Source: an uncultured Porphyromonadaceae bacterium (GTDB lineage: Bacteria; Bacteroidota; Bacteroidia; Bacteroidales; Muribaculaceae). From it: DNA of 12,246 nucleotides. Positions 1 through 5,321 of the stretch are shown here, one piece after another. Where the stretch lies: assembly GCA_900550645.1 (NCBI GenBank), contig URTA01000071.1, forward strand, positions 1 through 12,246. Direction: 5' to 3'. Position 1 is the stretch's first letter. Each line of letters opens with the position of its first letter. The notes beneath the pieces were generated by a model that was not told the DNA's origin, searched no databases, and saw nothing but the letters and a program-made list of their open reading frames with translations. Position numbers and translations under genes: made by a program.

Positions 1-27
1 GCCATCTTCCCTCGCAATATGTCGATT

Positions 28-47
28 TGCCGTTTCACGAAACGGCA
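28..47. other. Perfect hairpin just outside the IS left end
   Basis: A 9-bp perfect inverted repeat (arms 28-36 and 39-47) with a 2-nt centre, which would open to a 4-nt loop in RNA. It lies four bases outside the left inverted repeat of the insertion sequence. It could be a transcription terminator for a gene to the left, or a structured insertion target. No clean run of T follows on either strand, so a terminator role is uncertain. Confidence 0.4.
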
Positions 48-50
48 TAT

Positions 51-65
51 TTCCTGTTTTCGTCA
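51..65 (+). repeat. Left terminal inverted repeat of the IS
   Basis: Fifteen bases identical to the reverse complement of 1717-1731. The last three bases are the transposase stop codon on the minus strand, so gene and terminus are packed together. Confidence 0.8.
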
Positions 66-1625
66 TGCGTTACCCAAATCGCGATTCACCCAGTTTTCTA
101 CCAGTCTGTACAGCTCCTGTTGCTCTGGGTCCATGCGCAACATGACTTTCGTGGGCTTGGCTTTCCCGGGCTTTGTGTATGTAATGGCGTACATTGTCCT
201 GACGAGTTCCCCGGCTCTGTCAATTGTGATGCCGGAGCCGGCAGCCCTCAGCATGCGTTCAACTTCAAGCTGCAGCACGTAGGCACAAAAGCAGATGCAT
301 ATGTGGCCTTCAATGCGGTTCCTTAGACGGTGGTACACGGGGCGTATCCGCAAGTCCGTCTTGTTCATGCGGAAGGCTCGTTCAATAAGCCACAGGTTCC
401 GGTAGTTGCCTATCACATCCTTGTCAGGCAAGGATGTGTTGGTGACGTACCCTTTCAGCCCGTCCCAGGCGGCGTCCTTGGCGAATGCCTCCATGTCGAT
501 GCTGACTGTCGCTTCGCCCTGCAGCTTCAGGTATTTGTTGTAGCCCCGGTTGTTGATGTGTTTCTTGCCGATTTTGCCGGAGGCGACCTTCCCCTGCAGC
601 CGCTTAAGCCCCTTTTCCCGGTTGAAGGCGTCCTTTTCCCTCCGTTTCTCGCTGAACGACACGACTATGCGCAGGCCGTCGTCCGTATTTACCGAAGCTG
701 CCTGCCCGTCCGTCAGCTCCAGGCCCAGGATGCGTTCCTTCACTGCCGCGTTCTCGTTCTTTATGCGTGCCCCCAGGATGTATTCATACCCGTCCTCGAC
801 GAGTGCCTTTATGTTCCCCCTGGAAAGAAGCCCGGCGTCTGCAATGACAACCGGCGAAGGAAAGCCGAACTTCTGCCGGGCTCGCTTGAGCAGCGGTATG
901 AACGTTTTCTTCTCGGACAAGCCCCCCTCGAAAATCTCGTAGCTTACAGGCTGCCCGTGGCGTGTCAACAGCAGGCCCAGCAGAATCTGGGGGCAGTCAA
1001 ATTTGCCGTCCTTGGAATACCCCGTGCGCCGCAGGTCGTCCGCGTCCGCAGCCTCAAAGTACAGTGTCGTGATGTCGTAGAAGACGACGTCAACGCAACC
1101 TCCCGTGACCGAGGCGCTGTGCGCGAACGTGATCTGCTCTATGCGGTCTTTTATGCCCGGCTGCTCCGGGTCGCGGTCGCACAGCTTGTCAAGGTAGCGG
1201 TAAACCTTGTTGACGTCATGCGACTCCCCGCAATACCGCCACAGGTAATCGACCGTCTTGAGCTTGCTGCCCGGAGCCACAAGCCGGCTCAGGACAAGCG
1301 GCCTGAACAGCCCGCCGACCTCTCCATAGCCCAAATGGTCGAACAGCTTGCCGAAAACAGCCTCCGGTCCTTCGACCGACACCTGTGAATTAGCCAGACT
1401 GCCTACGAAGCTGTCGATGTCCTGCTCCGGAGGTGGGTTGAAAAGGTGGTGGTAAGTGCCTGTCTGGCGCTGGATGAACTCCTCTGCCTCCTTGACCATT
1501 GCGTCTATCTCCTTTTCTTCGCGCGAGCTGCCGAAGCTCTTTACCAGCATGTTGTTGCGCCCGCTCTTTTGAAGCACGCGCACACTGACTGTTCCCGATT
1601 TGTTCTTGCTGCGGTTGACAAACAT
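63..1625 (-). CDS. IS1634-like DDE transposase, full length
   Basis: A 520-residue transposase of the IS4 superfamily (DDE/RNase H fold), predicted to bind the element's inverted repeats and carry out cut-and-paste transposition. The three catalytic acids are visible: D184 in FYDITTLYF, D263 in VIADAGLLS, and E415 in LWLIERAFRMNK. The last block also supplies the Y408...E415-x6-K422 spacing of the IS4 family signature. Residues 1-55 form a basic N-terminal segment then a charged helix, typical of IS1634/IS1549-type proteins. No frameshift or internal stop is present, so the enzyme may be active. The start ATG sits only 4 nt after a consensus -7 box, so the mRNA may be leaderless. M26 is an alternative start but would remove the conserved N-terminus. 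The long open frames on the opposite strand are shadows of this gene. Confidence 0.92.
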   Translation of the reverse strand: MFVNRSKNKSGTVSVRVLQKSGRNNMLVKSFGSSREEKEIDAMVKEAEEFIQRQTGTYHHLFNPPPEQDIDSFVGSLANSQVSVEGPEAVFGKLFDHLGYGEVGGLFRPLVLSRLVAPGSKLKTVDYLWRYCGESHDVNKVYRYLDKLCDRDPEQPGIKDRIEQITFAHSASVTGGCVDVVFYDITTLYFEAADADDLRRTGYSKDGKFDCPQILLGLLLTRHGQPVSYEIFEGGLSEKKTFIPLLKRARQKFGFPSPVVIADAGLLSRGNIKALVEDGYEYILGARIKNENAAVKERILGLELTDGQAASVNTDDGLRIVVSFSEKRREKDAFNREKGLKRLQGKVASGKIGKKHINNRGYNKYLKLQGEATVSIDMEAFAKDAAWDGLKGYVTNTSLPDKDVIGNYRNLWLIERAFRMNKTDLRIRPVYHRLRNRIEGHICICFCAYVLQLEVERMLRAAGSGITIDRAGELVRTMYAITYTKPGKAKPTKVMLRMDPEQQELYRLVENWVNRDLGNA

Positions 1626-1629
1626 GGCG

Positions 1630-1661
1630 CAAATTTACGCCGCGTTACCCAAATTACCAAA
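1630..1661 (-). promoter_or_regulatory. Bacteroidetes-type promoter of the transposase
   Basis: On the minus strand, TTTG (1658-1661) is followed after 20 nt by TAAATTTG (1630-1637). This matches the Bacteroidetes primary sigma consensus TTTG-N19-21-TAnnTTTG. Only 4 nt separate the -7 box from the ATG, so transcription would begin at or very near the start codon. This would keep transposase expression low or leaderless. Confidence 0.6.
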
Positions 1662-1716
1662 TTGCAAAACATCAACTTGCTGATATAAAGCAAATAAGAA
1701 AACAAACCCCGAAAAG

Positions 1717-1731
1717 TGACGAAAACAGGAA
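1717..1731 (-). repeat. Right terminal inverted repeat of the IS
   Basis: Fifteen bases (TGACGAAAACAGGAA) that are the exact reverse complement of 51-65. This defines the upstream end of the element, about 90 bp before the transposase start codon. Confidence 0.8.
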
Positions 1732-1767
1732 TAGAACGCATCCTTGTAATGACATGTAATGCGGCAA

Positions 1768-1804
1768 ATAAAAAGCGGGGGGCGCACCGAGTGGATGCGC
1801 CCCC
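1768..1804 (-). terminator. Intrinsic terminator of the secreted Fn3/anchor-J protein gene
   Basis: A perfect 9-bp GC-rich stem (1778-1786 with 1796-1804) with a 9-nt loop. On the minus strand it is followed by CGC then TTTTTAT. It lies 28 nt after the stop codon at 1832. This is a strong rho-independent terminator, and it lies outside the IS. Confidence 0.85.
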
Positions 1805-1831
1805 TGCGTATGGGAGGTGTGCGTCAGGCTG

Positions 1832-3970
1832 TTACTTGATTATGACCTTGCGCACCTGTGTGCCTTGCTTTACTATCACCAGGCCGTGCGCTGCGTCTGC
1901 GCTGACGCGGCGGCCGTCGATGGTGTAGTATTCGGCAGTGGCTTCCGTCGCGGTGACATCAGCGATGCCGGAGTTGTCGCTGTCTTTCAGCTCGATGTGG
2001 TATACATAGAAGTCGTCCCAAGACGAGGCGAGTGCCAGCGAGTGTATGCCTACATAGTAGAGACCGTCGGCCGCCGGGGTGAAGTCTGCCTGGTATTCGG
2101 TGGTCTGCGGACGCTTGCAGGTGAACTCTGTCAGGGCGAGCAGCTCATATTGTCCCATTCCGGCGCGTGTGGGTTCGTTGCCGGCGTTGAGGGTGAAGCG
2201 TGCCAGGCTGTTGGCGTTGTTGTTAGCCACAGTCATCTTGACAGTGTATTTCTTGCCGCCCTGTAGGCGTATGGCCGGTGTTATCAGCCAGTCGTCATCG
2301 GCATACTTGCCGTTGCTCATGCGTGCTGCCCGGTAGCCGGTGTGGTATTCCCAGTGGTAGAAGTTGCTGGGGTCTGACTCCTTGCAGAGCACGGTGAACT
2401 CGGCAAACTGGTCGGCTGTCTCGAAGTCGCAGACGTAGGGCGCGGTGTATGTGCCGAGCGAGATGTTGTTTGAGGTTTCGGCGGCAGACACCATGCCGTG
2501 GTTGACTGCGCGGACGGAGTATCTGATTGAGGTGTGCTGTTCGGGCATCGGTATGGTCTCGGTCAGCGAGGTGGCTTTCGTAGCCTCTGCCACAACAGTC
2601 TCGACATCGCCTTCGAGGCGTGTCACATAGTATGTGAGCGCGTCAGTGTCGAGGTATCCGTTGTGCATCGTCTTCTCGACGGCTGTCCAGGTGACGGTCA
2701 TCTGCGTGCCTTCGGCAGTGAGGGTACATTCGAGGGGGGAGAGGGGAGTGTCGTAACCGATGAAGCGGTCAGCAACGGCTGTCGGGCTGTTGCCGGCGGA
2801 GTTGTTGAGGGTCACGGCGATGACGTACTGGTAGTTGTCGGGGAGGGTCACGGGTACTGTGACATCCTGGCCGTATGTTGTGATGCCGTTTACGAGTGTG
2901 AAGTATTCGCTGTCCTCTTCGTCGTAGAGGCGGTAAGCGACACTGTAGTTGATCATGCCGCCGCCGTCAGCGCCGCCGTAAGTCTTGGTGGGCGTGGTGA
3001 AGGAAACGTTGCCGGTGAGCGAGCCGCCTTCAAAGTCGAGCACGAGGTTTTGGGCAGCTGCGGGAGCGTCAGCGTCTGCCATGGGTTCGAATATCGCGAG
3101 GCCCTGCACTTCCTCACCTCCGGCGAGGTCGTAGATGTGTGTGGCCTCGGCTGTTGTGGTGTTGATGGCGTAGAGGGATGTCGGGCCGTCCTTCAGGCAG
3201 AGAAAGTAGTACATCGTGCCTGTGGACTTGTCAATGGTTGCGGAGGTGTTGTAGTAGCCTACCAGCCCTGTCATGCCTACGAGCGTCGTCGCGCCGGTCT
3301 CCTTGTCGAGGCGGTAGAGCTTGCCCTCGCGGGTGAGCGCGAATAGCTGTCCTGTGCCGTCAAAGGCGAGGCCATCGTATGCCTCGAACACGTCGCATAC
3401 GGGGTGAATGGAGGGTGAGGGGGTTGCGTATTTGTCGGCCTCTATCCAGCCGAACACGAGGCGTGCGCCTTCATACTGCTCGTCGGGGTCGTGGAAGCAG
3501 CCGTATATGCGGTCTGTGGCATCGTCGTATGCCAGGTCGTAAGCCCATGTCTCGCGAGAGCCTACTTCGCCCTTCCACTCCCAGGTGTTGGTGTCGTATG
3601 CGAAGTTGGTCCATACGTCAGACCCCATGATAGACAGGTACCACTGGCAATAGTACTTGCCTTTGCCGTATGTTCCGCCGCCGGTGGCCTGCGGGTCTTC
3701 ATTCAGGAGGGTCATCACTTCGGGCGCGGTGGTGGAGAACTTGTACAGGCCGGACTTGTGTCCTGCGGAGGAGCCGAAGGCGCAGCCCATCAGCTCAACG
3801 CCGGCAGATGCTTCGCGAGCGGCGGGCGCGGGTGTGGCAACGCCTTCCTTTGCACGTGCGGGCATTTCGCTGCCGGCTTCCTTGACACGCGGAGTGATGT
3901 CAGCTCCGTAGGCGGGCATCGCAGCTGCCGCAGCGGCTGCAATCGCCAGTGTCGTAAACAGTTTTGTCAT
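1832..3970 (-). CDS. Secreted multidomain protein: propeller-like region, Fn3 modules, choice-of-anchor J domain, C-terminal tail
   Basis: A 712-residue exported protein. The start chosen (ATG at 3968-3970) gives a clear signal peptide: MTKLF, an Ala-rich hydrophobic stretch, then AYGA near residue 23. The open frame extends upstream but crosses the promoter, so a longer form is unlikely. Residues about 58-297 contain repeated YDLAYDD, YDGLAFDGTGQLF and LYRLDKETG-type strands resembling a beta-propeller. Residues about 303-405 and 409-505 look like fibronectin type III modules (TVTWTAV; YSVRAVN). Residues about 510-662 match the choice-of-anchor J/cleaved-adhesin pattern (CDFE, DDWLITPAIRLQGG, YYVGIHS, DDFYVYHIEL). 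The last 32 residues (YYTIDGRRV...VRKVIIK) resemble Bacteroidetes C-terminal sorting tails. No catalytic residues are evident. An adhesin or surface structural protein is the likeliest role. The gene is monocistronic, with its own promoter and terminator. Confidence 0.82.
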   Translation of the reverse strand: MTKLFTTLAIAAAAAAAMPAYGADITPRVKEAGSEMPARAKEGVATPAPAAREASAGVELMGCAFGSSAGHKSGLYKFSTTAPEVMTLLNEDPQATGGGTYGKGKYYCQWYLSIMGSDVWTNFAYDTNTWEWKGEVGSRETWAYDLAYDDATDRIYGCFHDPDEQYEGARLVFGWIEADKYATPSPSIHPVCDVFEAYDGLAFDGTGQLFALTREGKLYRLDKETGATTLVGMTGLVGYYNTSATIDKSTGTMYYFLCLKDGPTSLYAINTTTAEATHIYDLAGGEEVQGLAIFEPMADADAPAAAQNLVLDFEGGSLTGNVSFTTPTKTYGGADGGGMINYSVAYRLYDEEDSEYFTLVNGITTYGQDVTVPVTLPDNYQYVIAVTLNNSAGNSPTAVADRFIGYDTPLSPLECTLTAEGTQMTVTWTAVEKTMHNGYLDTDALTYYVTRLEGDVETVVAEATKATSLTETIPMPEQHTSIRYSVRAVNHGMVSAAETSNNISLGTYTAPYVCDFETADQFAEFTVLCKESDPSNFYHWEYHTGYRAARMSNGKYADDDWLITPAIRLQGGKKYTVKMTVANNNANSLARFTLNAGNEPTRAGMGQYELLALTEFTCKRPQTTEYQADFTPAADGLYYVGIHSLALASSWDDFYVYHIELKDSDNSGIADVTATEATAEYYTIDGRRVSADAAHGLVIVKQGTQVRKVIIK

Positions 3971-4000
3971 AGTAGAACGGGTTGATTTGATTAGTACTCG

Positions 4001-4032
4001 CAAAAATAGCAATAAAATGCGCAACGGGCAAA
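4001..4032 (-). promoter_or_regulatory. Bacteroidetes-type promoter of the secreted Fn3/anchor-J gene
   Basis: TTTG (4029-4032) and TATTTTTG (4001-4008) on the minus strand are separated by 20 nt, a full match to the -33/-7 consensus. The 5' untranslated region before the ATG at 3970 would be about 25 nt. This supports the shorter start with the signal peptide. Confidence 0.65.
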
Positions 4033-4080
4033 ATAAGTTGCTGACACCTCGTTGCCTGATGTTGCTTGGATCATATATGA

Positions 4081-4117
4081 AAAGACAGACACGCTGTGGA
4101 TGCGGCGTGCCTGTCTG
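4081..4117 (-). terminator. Intrinsic terminator of the nitroreductase gene
   Basis: A 12-bp stem with one G-U pair (arms 4106-4117 and 4084-4095) and a 10-nt loop, followed on the minus strand by TTTT. It lies about 28 nt after the nitroreductase stop codon and separates that gene from the promoter at 4001-4032. Confidence 0.8.
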
Positions 4118-4145
4118 TATTGTCAATGATTTGTTTAACAGTGTG

Positions 4146-4901
4146 TTATCTCTTTATGTCGAAGCCTTGGTCGGCGAGATACTGCAAGATGCGGTAGTCG
4201 CAAGCATGTCGGTAGTAGTCGAGGATGTGTGCCACCCAGTCATTTTCAGACGGGCCGCCGGCACGGGTGCGGTTGTAGTGGCATATCTCGGCATCGTATT
4301 TCTCGAGCTCCTCGAGCATGGCGTCGCCGTCGGTGCGGTATCTGTTGCGGAACACCGTGAGCGAAGCCGGCTGTTTCGGCTTCAGGTCGGGATGCTCGCG
4401 CGGAATGCCCAGGGCAAGGCCGCATACCACGAACACGCCTTTGGGGAGGCCGAGCATCTCTGCTATCTTCTTGGGGTCAGCAGTGCGCAGGTAGCCCACG
4501 CAGTTGCAGCCCAGGCCGCACGCTTCAGCAGCGACGACTGCGCTCATTATGGCGAGGGCAGCGTCTATCACGCCCAGCATCACGCCGTCCATGGTGTTGC
4601 GGATAGGGGGGATGTCGAGGCCGTGTGCTGTGGCGAGCCGTTCTATCTTGTTGAAGTCTGCGAGGAATATCAGCAGACGGTTGCAGGTCTTGAGCTGCTT
4701 CTGGTTAGTGATGCCGTACAGCTGCTCCTTGAGCTGCTGGTCGTCGATGTCGATGACCGAGAACTGCTGTCCGTTATAGCTTGTGGGTGTGTTGCGTATG
4801 GCATCATAGATGAACTGCATTGTTTCATCGCTTATCGCCTCGCGCTCGTAGCGGCGTATGCTCACGCGCTCGAGCAGGGTGTTTCTTACGTCTTTCATCA
4901 T
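4146..4901 (-). CDS. FMN-dependent nitroreductase family protein (NfsA/flavin reductase-like)
   Basis: A 251-residue cytoplasmic flavoenzyme of the nitroreductase superfamily, expected to use NAD(P)H to reduce nitro compounds, quinones or flavins. Family marks in order: SIRRY at 14-18 (FMN phosphate contact), PTSYNGQQ at 39-46, GLGCNCVGYLR at 129-139 and LGLPKGVFVVCGLALGIP at 150-167. The KPKQP stretch near residue 174 resembles the KPRLP element of NfsA-type enzymes. Length suits that subgroup. There is no signal peptide. Two adjacent ATGs (4899-4901 and 4896-4898) are possible starts. The gene has its own terminator. No promoter is visible in the 80 nt before it, so transcription probably comes from the consensus promoter at 5244-5274 through a leader containing a terminator. 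This would make expression conditional. The true substrate cannot be told from sequence. Confidence 0.88.
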   Translation of the reverse strand: MMKDVRNTLLERVSIRRYEREAISDETMQFIYDAIRNTPTSYNGQQFSVIDIDDQQLKEQLYGITNQKQLKTCNRLLIFLADFNKIERLATAHGLDIPPIRNTMDGVMLGVIDAALAIMSAVVAAEACGLGCNCVGYLRTADPKKIAEMLGLPKGVFVVCGLALGIPREHPDLKPKQPASLTVFRNRYRTDGDAMLEELEKYDAEICHYNRTRAGGPSENDWVAHILDYYRHACDYRILQYLADQGFDIKR

Positions 4902-5243
4902 AAATTCGGTTTACGGGTGTTGTATGGCAATGTTTGTACATCAGCCACAGGCAATGCCCGTGGCGAGGGCAATGAGGCAAAAAAGAGCCGATGACCGCAT
5001 TGCTACGACCATCGGCCTATGGTAGCCACACCAAAGGATATGTGATGAAACTCCGTATGACAGGATTTGAGTGCCTTCTCCTCTTTGTAATCCGCCTGTG
5101 CCGCGAGGGCAACACCTGCACGAGTGCCGGCGTGGGGCCCGCCATTGATGAGACGGCTTGTCTCGGTATTTCACGTATAATTGATGAGTTTCCCAATCAT
5201 TTGATGTGGTGTTCTTTCAGCTCTCTTGCTTTTATTGTCAACG
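4902..5243 (-). promoter_or_regulatory. Long structured leader upstream of the nitroreductase (candidate attenuator or riboswitch)
   Basis: The stretch of about 420 nt between the nitroreductase start and the BspA-like stop holds no convincing gene. It contains a consensus promoter and a leader with several short hairpins: one near 5160-5180 with arms GAGAC and GTCTC, and one near 5099-5116 with a 7-bp stem including G-U pairs. It ends in an intrinsic terminator at 4979-5016, about 80 nt before the start codon. An alternative stem pairs 5019-5023 with 5008-5012 (5 bp), extendable by 5024-5026 with 5002-5004 across a 3-nt bulge. It shares bases 5010-5012 with the terminator arm, so the two cannot form together. 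I found none of the TPP, cobalamin, SAM-I or FMN core motifs I know. A separate sRNA of about 260 nt ending at the terminator is the main alternative. Confidence 0.5.
4979..5016 (-). terminator. Intrinsic terminator inside the nitroreductase leader
   Basis: On the minus strand, GCCGATG (5010-5016) pairs perfectly with CATCGGC (4987-4993) across a 16-nt loop. Two bases then lead into six T (4979-4984). The structure sits between the promoter at 5244-5274 and the nitroreductase start at 4901. It either ends a small RNA or acts as a conditional terminator. Confidence 0.7.
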
Positions 5244-5274
5244 CAAAGTTACGCATAATGGTTCGTACCGCAAA
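5244..5274 (-). promoter_or_regulatory. Consensus Bacteroidetes promoter driving the leader and nitroreductase
   Basis: TTTG (5271-5274), a 19-nt spacer, then TAACTTTG (5244-5251) on the minus strand. This is an exact match to TTTG-N19-TAnnTTTG and the best of the four promoters seen here. Transcription should start near 5237-5239. Confidence 0.7.
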
Positions 5275-5302
5275 ATTTTCCGCCGTAAAACCGCGAAAAA
5301 TT
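5274..5302. terminator. Possible terminator after the BspA-like gene
   Basis: A 10-bp inverted repeat (5293-5302 with 5274-5283, one G-U in the minus-strand RNA) beginning 20 nt after the BspA-like stop codon. The outer stem is A/T rich and a short T run is present. It abuts the -33 box of the next promoter. The stem is weak, so the call is tentative. Confidence 0.4.
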
Positions 5303-5321
5303 ATTGACAGCCGCCGCTTGT

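Larger units (their letters stand above)
51..1731 (-). mobile_element. Complete insertion sequence, IS1634-like (IS4 superfamily), about 1.68 kb
   Basis: A full-length transposase gene lies between perfect 15-bp terminal inverted repeats. The left copy at 51-65 reads TTCCTGTTTTCGTCA and the right copy at 1717-1731 is its exact reverse complement. The left repeat overlaps the transposase stop codon. Size and gene content suit the IS1634 family. I see no convincing target-site duplication: flanks ending at 50 and starting at 1732 do not match over 4 bp or more, even allowing the ends to shift by a few bases. This could mean an old insertion, rearranged flanks, or the irregular duplications reported for some family members. 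A 13-nt direct repeat (67-79 and 1642-1654) lies inside the two ends. Confidence 0.85.

Noticed and set aside
330..1388. Plus-strand open frame of 352 codons opposite the transposase
   Set aside because: It is antisense to a well-supported transposase with DDE motifs; its protein has no family features and reflects GC-rich codon structure.
2534..3346. Plus-strand open frame of 270 codons opposite the secreted Fn3 protein
   Set aside because: Shadow frame rich in Val, Gly and Cys with no recognisable domain, fully inside a real gene.
3971..4126. N-terminal extension of the secreted Fn3 protein (52 residues)
   Set aside because: It would cross the -7 and -33 boxes at 4001-4032 and place a signal peptide internally.
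3987..4994. Plus-strand open frame of 335 codons across the nitroreductase
   Set aside because: It runs through two minus-strand terminators, a promoter and the nitroreductase gene, and shows no family motifs.
4941..5174. 77-codon minus-strand frame in the nitroreductase leader
   Set aside because: It reads through the intrinsic terminator and has no family resemblance; only its last 19 codons are noted as a curiosity.
4902..5243. Known riboswitch or housekeeping RNA in the leader
   Set aside because: By eye I found no TPP, cobalamin, SAM-I, FMN, SRP or RNase P core motifs; a 6S-like RNA cannot be excluded without a covariance search.
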